23,122 nucleotides of DNA from Prevotellaceae bacterium (GCA_031258755.1 JAIRMK010000148.1:1-23122), one strand, 5' to 3'. Shown: positions 1 through 7,253, counted from the first letter of the stretch. Program-made: numbers and translations. The notes: a model not told the origin generated them from the sequence alone.

Positions 1-113
1 GCAACCCGACCACGGCGCCCGAACTGTTCGGCCAACCCGACATCGACGGCGGACTGATTGGCGGCGCTTCATTGAAAGCGGCCGACTTCATCAGTGTAGC
101 CAACGCGTTTTAA
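1..113 (+). CDS. tpiA: Triosephosphate isomerase, C-terminal fragment
   Basis: This is the 3' end of a gene that begins upstream of the window; the reading frame starts at base 3 and gives 36 residues before TAA at 111-113. The fragment contains PDIDGGLIGGASLKAADF, which matches the highly conserved phosphate-binding C-terminal loop of triosephosphate isomerase (GGASL motif). The enzyme interconverts dihydroxyacetone phosphate and glyceraldehyde 3-phosphate in glycolysis, in the cytoplasm. The next gene starts 224 bp downstream and belongs to an unrelated HEPN/MNT module. Identification is firm although only the tail is visible. Confidence 0.93.
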   Translation, partial: NPTTAPELFGQPDIDGGLIGGASLKAADFISVANAF

Positions 114-152
114 CGCCAATGGCAACGCTTTCGGAATGTTTAGCGGCAGAGT

Positions 153-200
153 ATTGAAAGCGTACAGCGATATGCGACAAAGGCAACGACATGCGTAAAG
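153..200 (+). repeat. 48-bp direct repeat, left copy
   Basis: This stretch begins ATTGAAAGCGTACAGCG and ends CATGCGTAAAG. It is repeated without a mismatch at 1061-1108, in the same orientation. Identity stops at the next base on both sides. The two copies bracket the HEPN/MNT gene pair and its promoter and terminator. They could be a duplication made on insertion, recombination sites, or copies of a dispersed element. Confidence 0.95.
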
Positions 201-309
201 CGACAAAAACTATTTACTAACCGTTAACCGCTAATCTCAGGCCAAACTGTGTAAAATAAAACAGTTGAGGAAAATTTTTGACCGAACAGCGTTTATTATA
301 GAAAAGTTG

Positions 310-317
310 TATCTTTG
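310..317 (+). promoter_or_regulatory. Predicted -7 element for the HEPN/MNT pair
   Basis: TATCTTTG matches the Bacteroidota -7 consensus TAnnTTTG and lies 20 bp before the HEPN start codon. I do not see a good TTTG -33 box at the usual 19-21 bp spacing, so the promoter is only partly supported. Confidence 0.5.
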
Positions 318-337
318 TTCGGGAAAAACAATATAAT

Positions 338-742
338 ATGACGAATGAGGAAAAAATACGACATTGGGTAAGTCTCTCGGATGAGGATTTGAAAACAGCC
401 ACAGTGCTGCTTAATGGGAAATGCTATTTATATGCCGGCTTCTTGTGCCATCTTACGCTTGAGAAAATATTCAAGGCGTGCTATGCCAAAATCAAAGGGG
501 ACACGCCTCCTTTTACACATGATTTATTATATTTAGCCGAAAAAAGCGGTTTTGACAACTTACTTACCGATGAGCAACAGGATTTCATAGCGGAGGTTAA
601 TCCGCTCAACATTGAAGCACGCTATCCCGAATACAAGAGCAGCATAGCGAAGACATTTACATCTACAAAGTGTGTCGCTTTGCTTGAACAAACAAAAGCC
701 TTACAACAATGGACAAAAGAGAAGATATTATTAATAAAGTAA
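338..742 (+). CDS. HEPN domain protein (partner of MNT nucleotidyltransferase)
   Basis: The 134-residue protein is helical, with the layout of the HEPN family (PF05168 type): LSDEDLKTA near the N-terminus, HLTLEKIFKACYA at residues 38-50, the THDL motif at 60-63 and a RYPEYK segment at 95-100. HEPN proteins encoded beside small nucleotidyltransferases form toxin-antitoxin or abortive-infection pairs. In some families the HEPN protein is an RNase neutralised by its partner through AMPylation. The usual RNase motif R-x4-6-H of the HepT group is not evident here, so RNase activity cannot be assumed. The gene overlaps the next one by 34 bp, which implies translational coupling. Start ATG is 20 bp after a -7 element. 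Confidence 0.85.
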   Translation: MTNEEKIRHWVSLSDEDLKTATVLLNGKCYLYAGFLCHLTLEKIFKACYAKIKGDTPPFTHDLLYLAEKSGFDNLLTDEQQDFIAEVNPLNIEARYPEYKSSIAKTFTSTKCVALLEQTKALQQWTKEKILLIK

Positions 743-1020
743 GAACCTACCGGAATTTGGTGATGAAAGATTTCCCGATGGAGATAGAAAAGGTATATCT
801 TTTCGGTTCTTATGCTAAGGGAACTTCCCGCACAGATAGCGACATTGATGTGGCTTTTGTGGTTAACCGGTTTGAGGGCGATTTCTTTCAGGTTATCCCA
901 CCGATGTGGAAATTAAAGCGCAAGGTTGATGTGCGCATCGAGCCACATGTAATTGCCCGCGATAGCGATTATGCCGGATTTCTGGATGAAATACGTCGAA
1001 CAGGCATCGAAATCTACTAA
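709..1020 (+). CDS. MNT-type minimal nucleotidyltransferase
   Basis: This 103-residue protein has the polymerase-beta-like nucleotidyltransferase signature FGSYAKGTSRTDSDIDVAF. It includes Gly33-Ser34 and the metal-binding pair Asp45 and Asp47; Asp74 in KVDVRIEP is a plausible third acidic ligand. The length fits the minimal nucleotidyltransferase (MNT) family, which lacks an additional substrate domain. Partners of HEPN proteins are known in some systems to act as antitoxins by transferring AMP to the HEPN protein. The catalytic residues look intact. It starts inside the end of the HEPN gene in another frame and ends 9 bp before a hairpin terminator. The pair lies between 48-bp direct repeats, which suggests mobility or past insertion. 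Confidence 0.9.
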   Translation: MDKREDIINKVRTYRNLVMKDFPMEIEKVYLFGSYAKGTSRTDSDIDVAFVVNRFEGDFFQVIPPMWKLKRKVDVRIEPHVIARDSDYAGFLDEIRRTGIEIY

Positions 1021-1029
1021 CAAAAAAAC

Positions 1030-1053
1030 CGCCCACTATTGCGGGCGATTTTT
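1030..1053 (+). terminator. Intrinsic terminator after the HEPN/MNT pair
   Basis: CGCCC (1030-1034) pairs with GGGCG (1043-1047) across an 8-nt loop and is followed by A then TTTTT (1049-1053). It begins 9 bp after the MNT stop codon. The stem is short but well placed. Confidence 0.65.
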
Positions 1054-1060
1054 GATGAAA

Positions 1061-1108
1061 ATTGAAAGCGTACAGCGATATGCGACAAAGGCAACGACAT
1101 GCGTAAAG
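1061..1108 (+). repeat. 48-bp direct repeat, right copy
   Basis: Exact copy of 153-200 in the same orientation, 908 bp further on, beginning just after the MNT terminator. The 120 bp after it (to the minus-strand terminator at 1221-1252) hold no gene I can support. Confidence 0.95.
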
Positions 1109-1220
1109 TGGTTTGCATTCCTATGGAATGTCTTCAAAGACATCCGGGTTTTCTTCCGACAATGCTTAATATTTCTATTATCTGGAGAGACAATCACTAA
1201 CTATTTTTTGCATCATTACC

Positions 1221-1252
1221 AAAAAAAGGCTGTCTCTTAAAAGAAACAGCCT
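1221..1252 (-). terminator. Intrinsic terminator of the small membrane protein gene
   Basis: Read on the minus strand, AGGCTGT (from 1252) pairs with ACAGCCT (to 1227), with four further possible pairs inside, and is followed by a run of seven T (1227-1221). It lies 20 bp after the stop codon of the gene at 1273-1542. Confidence 0.75.
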
Positions 1253-1272
1253 CTCGAGAGCGCGGATTGCTA

Positions 1273-1542
1273 TTACAAAACACTTGATAGCAATCGCTGT
1301 ATAACCAATATCAAAATGACACTAATAAACGAAATACACAAGCCGGCTATGGATAATCCTCTGGGCATTTTGAAAATACCGGCTAAGGAAAGGATTAATC
1401 CCAAAATCCACAGAATCCAATTAGATATCGGAAGCCAGCAAAAAACAAATGCCACTAACGCCACTATAAAGCCGAATGTGCCAACGCTATTCTTTTGGGG
1501 TGACTGTTGTTCAAAAAGACTATCGTATTGCTCGTATGACAT
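1273..1542 (-). CDS. Small two-helix membrane protein (DUF4190-like)
   Basis: The 89-residue protein starts with a polar stretch (MSYEQYDSLFEQQSPQKNS). Two hydrophobic segments follow at about residues 21-55 and 62-86, separated by KMPRG. Short proteins with this layout (polar head, two membrane helices, a glycine-rich turn) occur in the DUF4190 group; the assignment is from general layout only. No function is known. It would sit in the inner membrane with a short cytoplasmic N-terminus. A strong terminator follows on the same strand, which supports it as a real gene. Upstream it is separated from the DUF4469 gene by a palindromic repeat array. I see no clear TAnnTTTG element before it. Confidence 0.6.
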   Translation of the reverse strand: MSYEQYDSLFEQQSPQKNSVGTFGFIVALVAFVFCWLPISNWILWILGLILSLAGIFKMPRGLSIAGLCISFISVILILVIQRLLSSVL

Positions 1543-1588
1543 ATTAAATATTAGTTGAAAGTTTCATAATTTTGTCTATACATATCCC

Positions 1589-1672
1589 TTATCAGGCTCG
1601 TTAGCGGCTGTTAACGCACCTCGTTACTTCCCACTAACGCGCCTCGTTAGTTCCCGGTAACGAGGCGCGTTA
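1589..1672. repeat. Array of four palindromic 15-bp sites at 23-bp period
   Basis: Four 15-bp units lie at 1589-1603, 1612-1626, 1635-1649 and 1658-1672, each separated by exactly 8 bp. Units 2-4 have arms TAACG and CGTTA around a 5-bp centre, so each is itself a palindrome; unit 1 keeps only the CGTTA arm. Units 3 and 4 have reverse-complementary centres, so together they form a perfect 15-bp stem with an 8-nt loop. The array begins 13 bp after the DUF4469 stop codon. It has no T-tract, so it is not a standard terminator. Protein-binding sites, an mRNA 3'-end hairpin or a REP-like element are possible. Confidence 0.9.
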
Positions 1673-1684
1673 CAAAAGCGCCAA

Positions 1685-2416
1685 TCATGCTACCGTTAAG
1701 GGTAGCTCATAAACAAGCGTGCGGGGCGCTTTTAGTAATACGGCGCTGTTGGAAAACCGCGTCACGATTTGCAGCGTATAAGTGCCTGCCTCCAGAGCGG
1801 GCGCGCGGCAGATGATTTTCTTCGGGTCGTTTTGCGCCAAGGGGTCGGTGACGGCTACCGCATCGCCGTTGGGAAGCACAAAGAATATGCCCAAACCTTC
1901 TTCGCCGGCGGGGGCGATTTTGATTTTCTCGCCCTCGATGATGAGGTCGCCGCCGCTGGTAATGGCGCCGTCGGTTTTGCCGGTGGTCACGTCGGTTACC
2001 AGCCCGATGCGGGCGCCGCTGTCCTTTACGCCCAACACGTCTATGCTCACTTCTTCAAGGGCGTGGCGCAGTTCGGCCGACGCCGTGAGGTCGCAGGTGA
2101 TTTTGTGCTGGCTGGGGTCGAAGTGTGGCGCAGAGCCCACCCAGTTGCCGGTTACGCGCGGGCTGATGTGGCACACGCCGGTTTGCACGCTGTAGCCCTG
2201 TTGGATGCGTTCGCGGCGCAGGCGGTCGCTGTGGTTGATGATGTCGAGCAGGGTTTCGTACTGCAGTTCCGAGCCCTCGTCCTTAATCACCTGTGCAATA
2301 TCTTCATTGCGCAGGGTTTTTCCGGTGGTCGATACTTCGGCCACATAATCGTTTTCCACGTCTTTAGTCAGCAGGTTTAACCTGAGCCAGACTTTCCATG
2401 TGAATTTTTTTGCCAT
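1685..2416 (-). CDS. HU/IHF-like DNA-binding protein with DUF4469 domain
   Basis: The 243-residue protein matches the Bacteroidetes two-domain family. The N-terminal half (about residues 1-125) is an IHF/HU-like DNA-binding domain, with LTKDVENDYVAEV, RNEDIAQVI and SVQTGVCHISPRVTG. The C-terminal half (about 130-242) is a beta-rich DUF4469 domain, with GLGIFFVLPNGDAV and the final RTLVYELP. These proteins are common and often multi-copy in Bacteroidales; their role is unknown, and chromosomal DNA binding is inferred from the N-terminal fold. The G+C content is higher than in the neighbours. It has its own promoter and a leader of about 190 nt with inverted repeats. Downstream lies the 23-bp-period palindrome array. 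Confidence 0.85.
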   Translation of the reverse strand: MAKKFTWKVWLRLNLLTKDVENDYVAEVSTTGKTLRNEDIAQVIKDEGSELQYETLLDIINHSDRLRRERIQQGYSVQTGVCHISPRVTGNWVGSAPHFDPSQHKITCDLTASAELRHALEEVSIDVLGVKDSGARIGLVTDVTTGKTDGAITSGGDLIIEGEKIKIAPAGEEGLGIFFVLPNGDAVAVTDPLAQNDPKKIICRAPALEAGTYTLQIVTRFSNSAVLLKAPRTLVYELPLTVA

Positions 2417-2437
2417 GATATTTTGTTTTAATTTGTT

Positions 2438-2597
2438 TTATTCAGTCAAATCATTTTTTATATCCCACACGTTTACAAGCTACTTCATTATTTCAGGGGT
2501 ATTATATTCTTACCCTTATTCTTACCCTTATCTTCAGGTTGGACTTGCAGACACCAAGCCAATACTGTGATTTCTTACGCCTGATTTGACTGAATAA
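2438..2597. repeat. 16-bp inverted repeat bracketing the DUF4469 leader
   Basis: TTATTCAGTCAAATCA at 2438-2453 is the exact reverse complement of 2582-2597. The right arm is also part of a local palindrome, ATTTGAC (2584-2590) N7 GTCAAAT (2598-2604), which lies at the predicted transcription start. The left arm is 22 bp upstream of the DUF4469 start codon. In the mRNA the 5' end could pair with the region before the start codon. Between the arms is a 12-bp tandem repeat, TTATTCTTACCC-like, at 2504-2527. Confidence 0.85.
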
Positions 2598-2610
2598 GTC
2601 AAATCGCCTG

Positions 2611-2641
2611 CAAAAATAAGAAAGTATTTGAGAAAAACAAA
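2611..2641 (-). promoter_or_regulatory. Bacteroidota-type promoter for the DUF4469 gene
   Basis: On the minus strand TTTG (2641-2638), a 19-bp spacer, and TATTTTTG (2618-2611) fit the consensus TTTG-N19-21-TAnnTTTG exactly. Transcription would start near 2604, giving a leader of about 190 nt. Confidence 0.7.
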
Positions 2642-2674
2642 AAAAAGTGATTAGTTTTTAATTTTCAGCGTGAT

Positions 2675-4684
2675 TTACTCCCGCTTTTGTTTCCGCTGCA
2701 GGGCATACAACTCATCGCGGAAGGCGGCCGCCTCGGTAAATTCCAACTTCCTGGCCGCCGCTTCCATGCGCTGGCGGGCGGTTTCAATCGCCTTCTCCAA
2801 CTGTGCGGCGTCCATGTGGTCAACCACCGGGTCGGCGGCCGTGAGCGCCGGATAGTCTTCCCTGTCGTAATAGACGCCGGCTTTGGCTGTTTCGCCGCCA
2901 ATGATAGCGCGCGTACGTTTGGTCACCTGTTGCGGAGTAATATGGTGCTGCTCATTGTAGCGCAACTGTTTTTCGCGGCGGCGGTTTGTTTCATCCATCG
3001 TGGTCTGCATCGAGTCGGTGATGGTGTCGGCATACATGATTACCCGTCCGTTAAGGTTACGCGCCGCCCGGCCTGCCGTTTGCGTGAGCGCCCGCGCCGA
3101 CCGCAAAAAGCCTTCCTTGTCGGCGTCCAGAATGGCGACCAGCGACACTTGCGGCAGGTCTAATCCTTCACGCAGCAGGTTTACGCCCACCAGCACATCG
3201 AACAAACCGCGCTGCAAATCTTCAAGAATTTGAATGCGCTCCAGCGTTTCCACATCAGCGTGAATATAGCGGCCACGGATGCCCATGCGGTCAAAATATT
3301 TCGTTAATTCTTCGGCCATGCGTTTGGTCAGCGTGGTAACCAGCACCCGCTCATCGCAAGCGGCGCGTTGTGCAATTTCTTCCATCAAATCATCAATCTG
3401 GTTTCTCGTAGGCCGCACCTCAATCACGGGGTCGAGCAGGCCGGTGGGGCGCACCAACTGTTCAATCACCACACCCTCGCTTCGGCGCAATTCAAAATCG
3501 GCCGGAGTGGCGCTCACATACACGGTTTGCCCGGTCATTTGTTCAAATTCATCAAACGTCAACGGCCGGTTGTCGGCTGCCGCAGGCAAGCGGAAGCCGT
3601 ATTCAACAAGGGTTTGCTTGCGTGAACGGTCGCCGCCGTACATGGCTCGAATTTGCGAAATCGTGACATGGCTCTCGTCAATGAATGTGATAAAATCATT
3701 CGGGAAATAATCGAGCAGGCAGAACGGCCGCGAGCCGGCGGAACGGCCGTCGAAATAGCGCGAATAGTTTTCAATGCCGGGACAGTAGCCCAATTCTTTA
3801 AGCATTTCGACGTCATATTCCACCCTCGACTTCAACCGTTTTGCTTCTACGCCCTTGCCCATGTCGCTGAGATATTCAACATATTTCATCATATCATCCT
3901 GAATGGCGCGAATGGCGCTATGCATGCGGTCTTTAGTGGTTACAAAAATATTTGCCGGATAAACCTGCACCTTGTCAGGCTCGTCAATCGTACGTCCGCC
4001 AAGCGGTTCAAAGGTTTCTATCTTTTCTATCTCGTCGCCCCAGAACACTACGCGATAGGCATAGTCGGCATACGCAAGGTAAATATCTACCGTATCGCCC
4101 TTAACCCTGAACACGCCCCGCTTGAAATCGACTTCATTGCGTGCATACAGCGCATCTACCAGCATATACAGCAACTTGTTTCGCGACAATAGTTGTCCGC
4201 GTCTCAATGTAACGGTATTGGCCTCAAAATCGTCGGGATTGCCTATGCCGTACAGGCAGGAAACGCTGGACACCACCACCACGTCGCGCCGTCCGGAGAG
4301 CAGGGAGGACGTTGTACTCAACCTTAATTTTTCAATTTCATCATTAATGCTTAAATCTTTTTCAATGTAAATATCCGTGGTCGGAAGGTATGCTTCCGGC
4401 TGGTAATAATCGTAGTAAGACACAAAGTATTCCACGGCGTTGTCGGGAAAAAACGTTTTAAATTCGCCGTAGAGTTGCGCCGCAAGTGTTTTGTTATGGC
4501 TCAACACCAGCGCCGGGCGTTTGGTTTGCGCAATCACATTGGCCATGGTGAATGTTTTGCCCGAACCGGTAACGCCCAGCAACGTAGAATAAGGAATTCC
4601 CTTATTCAACGCATTAACTAAACCTGCAATAGCTTCAGGCTGGTCGCCGGTAGGCGAATAGGCCGATGTCAATGTAAAATCCAT
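2675..4684 (-). CDS. uvrB: UvrABC excinuclease subunit B
   Basis: UvrB is the damage-verifying helicase-like subunit of bacterial nucleotide excision repair. UvrA loads it onto lesions, after which UvrC makes the incisions. The 669 residues fit the usual length. Visible landmarks are Walker A GVTGSGKT at 37-44, the beta-hairpin YYDYYQPEAY at 90-99 that inserts between the strands, the Walker B variant DESH at 336-339, helicase motif VGVNLLREGLDLP, motif VI QTAGRAARN, and a C-terminal UVR motif (about 630-665) that contacts UvrC. The start ATG lies only 2 bp after the stop codon of the upstream fibronectin-III-like gene, so the two are probably co-transcribed. No clear hairpin follows; a T-rich stretch does. 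Confidence 0.98.
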   Translation of the reverse strand: MDFTLTSAYSPTGDQPEAIAGLVNALNKGIPYSTLLGVTGSGKTFTMANVIAQTKRPALVLSHNKTLAAQLYGEFKTFFPDNAVEYFVSYYDYYQPEAYLPTTDIYIEKDLSINDEIEKLRLSTTSSLLSGRRDVVVVSSVSCLYGIGNPDDFEANTVTLRRGQLLSRNKLLYMLVDALYARNEVDFKRGVFRVKGDTVDIYLAYADYAYRVVFWGDEIEKIETFEPLGGRTIDEPDKVQVYPANIFVTTKDRMHSAIRAIQDDMMKYVEYLSDMGKGVEAKRLKSRVEYDVEMLKELGYCPGIENYSRYFDGRSAGSRPFCLLDYFPNDFITFIDESHVTISQIRAMYGGDRSRKQTLVEYGFRLPAAADNRPLTFDEFEQMTGQTVYVSATPADFELRRSEGVVIEQLVRPTGLLDPVIEVRPTRNQIDDLMEEIAQRAACDERVLVTTLTKRMAEELTKYFDRMGIRGRYIHADVETLERIQILEDLQRGLFDVLVGVNLLREGLDLPQVSLVAILDADKEGFLRSARALTQTAGRAARNLNGRVIMYADTITDSMQTTMDETNRRREKQLRYNEQHHITPQQVTKRTRAIIGGETAKAGVYYDREDYPALTAADPVVDHMDAAQLEKAIETARQRMEAAARKLEFTEAAAFRDELYALQRKQKRE

Positions 4685-4686
4685 AT

Positions 4687-5841
4687 TTATTTTAAACGGT
4701 TGGTCTTATCGAGATATGCAGCACTGAAAGTATATGTACTGGTATAGCGGCTTGGATAGCTTTGGCAATAACTGCGGATTTTGTATTCATACACGGTATC
4801 GGATTGCAAGTTGTCGAGATACAAATAAGGAATTGATACATCTTTTCGTTCCCATTTTCTCGTATCCATGTTACGATATAATACCGTATAGCGGTTTGCT
4901 TCGGGTTGCCTGTCCCAGCTGAATTCGACGGCATGCTCCGTAGCCATCTCAATGCGCACGACGTCGGGCGCCGTGCAGTGACCTTTATAGTTAAAGACAC
5001 GTATGGCCGAATAGCCCTGTTTCTCGAATATTTTAGCTTCATGTTTGCCGGAAAAGGCTTTGGCCTGCACCCTGTAGGCGTAACGATGTCCGTGCGACAA
5101 GGGGACTTGTAAGAAATCAATCAATAAAGATGTGCCGGTGGTTACCTTGTTAAATACTGCCGGCAGCGTGTGGAAAACAGGTTCAATGTCTCCTTTATAG
5201 TTGCAGGGTATCTCCACCATTTGAAAATGATATTCAATATATGATATGCCCGATACCCTGTCGTGGCGCGGCGCCCATTCAAAATAAAAACGTTTGTTCT
5301 CGCCCAGATAAATGTCGTCGAAATTTTTCGGGGAGATAATTAGCGGCGCTTTATTAAGGACAAACCATGCATGTGCCGGTTGTTCTTCTATTGAAATCAG
5401 CTTTCCGTTTGTGTCATAAGCGGCAAAACTCAGTTTGTAAAATCCTCCGGGAAGCAACCCTTGACTATGATAATAGCCGGGTGTAATTCCGGTAAAGGAC
5501 AGGTTTTCCGTTTCAAAAAATCCTTTCAAATCGCTGCCATAAAGTGTCAGCGGCTTGCCGGGCGTTACCATCCATCCCGGCAAATTATTCGGCGTTTTCG
5601 TCTTAAGGCGCAGCCCTGTGGTATTTTCTATCATTACACGCAACGATATTTGTACCGGGGAGCTGGTGTTGTTGTCACATTTGATTTGCACGGCGATAGC
5701 ATTTGGCGAATTAATGTACTCTTTAATATAAGGTGAATACGGCGGATTAAGTTCCGTATTGATCCGCAGTAAAGGTCTTTGGGCCACTGAGTTTGTGCTA
5801 ATACAAACACAAAGAAGAAATATAAATAGCCTCTTTACCAT
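4687..5841 (-). CDS. Secreted fibronectin type III-like protein
   Basis: From the start chosen here the protein has 384 residues. It opens with a type I signal peptide (MVKRLFIFLLCVCISTNSVAQ) and is therefore exported to the periplasm or outer membrane. A beta-rich region follows. The C-terminal 90 residues (from about APDVVRIEMATEHAVEFSW to SDTVYEYKIRSYC) look like a fibronectin type III domain. The segment LSFTGITPGYYHSQGLLPGG resembles the N-terminal part of large Bacteroidetes surface proteins. A longer reading frame begins at 5862, but its first codon overlaps a -7 promoter element and would put a polar stretch before the signal peptide. No enzymatic motif is seen. uvrB follows after 2 bp. 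Confidence 0.75.
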   Translation of the reverse strand: MVKRLFIFLLCVCISTNSVAQRPLLRINTELNPPYSPYIKEYINSPNAIAVQIKCDNNTSSPVQISLRVMIENTTGLRLKTKTPNNLPGWMVTPGKPLTLYGSDLKGFFETENLSFTGITPGYYHSQGLLPGGFYKLSFAAYDTNGKLISIEEQPAHAWFVLNKAPLIISPKNFDDIYLGENKRFYFEWAPRHDRVSGISYIEYHFQMVEIPCNYKGDIEPVFHTLPAVFNKVTTGTSLLIDFLQVPLSHGHRYAYRVQAKAFSGKHEAKIFEKQGYSAIRVFNYKGHCTAPDVVRIEMATEHAVEFSWDRQPEANRYTVLYRNMDTRKWERKDVSIPYLYLDNLQSDTVYEYKIRSYCQSYPSRYTSTYTFSAAYLDKTNRLK

Positions 5842-5859
5842 TATAAGGTGGTATATGGG

Positions 5860-5890
5860 CAAAGATACTACTTTTTTGTAAACCTGTAAA
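5860..5890 (-). promoter_or_regulatory. Promoter for the fibronectin-III-like gene and uvrB
   Basis: On the minus strand TATCTTTG (5867-5860) matches TAnnTTTG. A near-consensus TTTA (5890-5887) lies 19 bp upstream in the -33 position. The predicted transcription start near 5853 supports the start codon at 5841. Confidence 0.55.
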
Positions 5891-5906
5891 AAAGCGGCAA
5901 GAAAGA

Positions 5907-7196
5907 TTACATTTCCTGTAGTTTAGTGTTGAAAGCCTCGTATTTCTGTTGCATTTCAGGACTTTTTTCACGCAAGCGGAAATAGAGACTTTTTAATGAT
6001 TCCAGCACCGCTATTTCCGAATTCCTCAATTCGTAAGCATGTTCAAGGTAAGGCAATGAGAGGTCAAAATACACATCAACTTCTTTGATCATTTCCGTAT
6101 ATTTCTTATCATCGGGTTCCATCGCCGCCACATTTTGTACTTGCACGGCTTTATTGAAATAAAAGGCGCCCAACGCATAGTTGGAATAGAAGTTATCCAC
6201 ATCTTTTTCTAATGACTGTTTATAGGCCGATACCGCATTGTCGAAGTCTTCCAACTGTTCATACACCACGCCCTGGGCATAATACAAACTGGAATTATCG
6301 GGATCATTTTGCTGCGCCTGTTCAATGTAGGGCAATATCTTTTTCGGATCGTCGCCCTGTTGCAGGAATGTATTGATCAACCCGATAATGATACTTTGGT
6401 TGGTCGGATATTTTGCCAATCCATCGGTGAGTAACTGCACTGATGTGGCAGTGTCGCTGAGGGCTTGCAATACTTCCGCCTGGGCTGCATACAAATCGCC
6501 GTTCAGGTTATATTCCAAATCAAGGGCCTTCCCAAAGTATTCCAATGCTTTGGGATTATCACCGGCTACGCGGGCTATGAGACCGACATAATAAACCACC
6601 ACCGTATCTGTTTTGCCTATAAGCGGGTTTCCCGAACAGGCCAATGAGCTTTCAAAGTTCAATAAAGCGTCACGATAGTTGTGTAAATGATAGGCGGCAT
6701 ACGCATCAGTTTGGAATTTACCATGCAAGTCTTCCAGCCCCGCCTTGATTTTTTTTGCATTAGAGCCCTTACCGTCTAATGAAATAGCTTCTTCGTAAGC
6801 CTTAAGTGCAGTGAATAGCGGGCCTTCTACCGGATAAGTAGCTATCCAGAATGCCAACATGCCTTTGTCGTCATAGTACAATTTTTTATTGTCATACACG
6901 TCTACCTCATATAACATTCCTTCTATATCTTCCTGCACGGTTTCCTTCACTTTTTCCGTAGCTAAAACCAACCGGACGTCACGGTTCGACATGCCCGGCA
7001 TCACATTTTTTACAGGCTCCGACCAAATTTCAACAAATAATTCCGCCCTGGATATCCAGGTTTTGGCTTGCACTGCTTTTTTAGGGTTCTGAATTTCTTC
7101 ATCGCTTTTTGCAACTTTTGATAACATCTTAGAGGCATTTTGTGCCATAAGGTGTGTGGCGGCCAAGAAAGATAATATGAACAATATTTTCTTCAT
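5907..7196 (-). CDS. Secreted tetratricopeptide-repeat protein
   Basis: The protein has 429 residues from the start at 7196, where a signal peptide begins (MKKILFILSFLAATHLMAQ); 14 further in-frame codons upstream look non-coding. The mature part is helical. TPR units are clear in the middle and C-terminal parts: ALEYFGKALDLEYN, IIIGLINTFLQQGD, SLYYAQGVVYEQLEDFDNAVSAYKQSL, FYSNYALGAFYFNKA. TPR proteins act as protein-interaction scaffolds; here it would be periplasmic or outer-membrane associated. It lies 57 bp downstream of gyrA on the same strand. A gyrA-TPR neighbourhood is, to my knowledge, recurrent in Bacteroidales. A TAnnTTTG element in the gap suggests it also has its own promoter. 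Confidence 0.85.
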   Translation of the reverse strand: MKKILFILSFLAATHLMAQNASKMLSKVAKSDEEIQNPKKAVQAKTWISRAELFVEIWSEPVKNVMPGMSNRDVRLVLATEKVKETVQEDIEGMLYEVDVYDNKKLYYDDKGMLAFWIATYPVEGPLFTALKAYEEAISLDGKGSNAKKIKAGLEDLHGKFQTDAYAAYHLHNYRDALLNFESSLACSGNPLIGKTDTVVVYYVGLIARVAGDNPKALEYFGKALDLEYNLNGDLYAAQAEVLQALSDTATSVQLLTDGLAKYPTNQSIIIGLINTFLQQGDDPKKILPYIEQAQQNDPDNSSLYYAQGVVYEQLEDFDNAVSAYKQSLEKDVDNFYSNYALGAFYFNKAVQVQNVAAMEPDDKKYTEMIKEVDVYFDLSLPYLEHAYELRNSEIAVLESLKSLYFRLREKSPEMQQKYEAFNTKLQEM

Positions 7197-7227
7197 GATA
7201 CTTAATTTTTTTGGATTAAAGTTATGA

Positions 7228-7235
7228 CAAATGTA
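7228..7235 (-). promoter_or_regulatory. Possible -7 element before the TPR gene
   Basis: TACATTTG on the minus strand matches TAnnTTTG and lies 31 bp before the chosen start at 7196. No convincing -33 TTTG is seen at 19-21 bp, so confidence is limited. Confidence 0.4.
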
Positions 7236-7253
7236 CAAAAAAAGTTTGGAATA

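Noticed and set aside
1125..1151. Hairpin GGAATGTCTT..AAGACATCC followed by GGGTTTT
   Set aside because: The loop is only about 2 nt and the stem has a bulge; no gene ends just before it other than the MNT gene, which already has a terminator.
953..1240. 95-codon ORF on the plus strand
   Set aside because: It runs out of the MNT gene in another frame, through the MNT terminator and the 48-bp repeat; no family resemblance.
1316..1558. 80-codon ORF opposite the small membrane protein
   Set aside because: It is antisense to a gene with two clear membrane segments and its own terminator; composition is that of a shadow frame.
1769..2380. 203-codon plus-strand ORF
   Set aside because: It is antisense to the DUF4469 gene, which has a recognisable domain layout and promoter; long open antisense frames are expected in G+C-rich genes.
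3653..4192. 179-codon plus-strand ORF
   Set aside because: Antisense to uvrB, with no family resemblance.
5842..5862. Upstream start for the fibronectin-III-like protein at 5862
   Set aside because: It overlaps the -7 promoter element and adds polar residues before the signal peptide; 5841 fits better.
7197..7238. Upstream start for the TPR protein at 7238
   Set aside because: It adds 14 residues before a clean signal peptide and covers a TAnnTTTG element.
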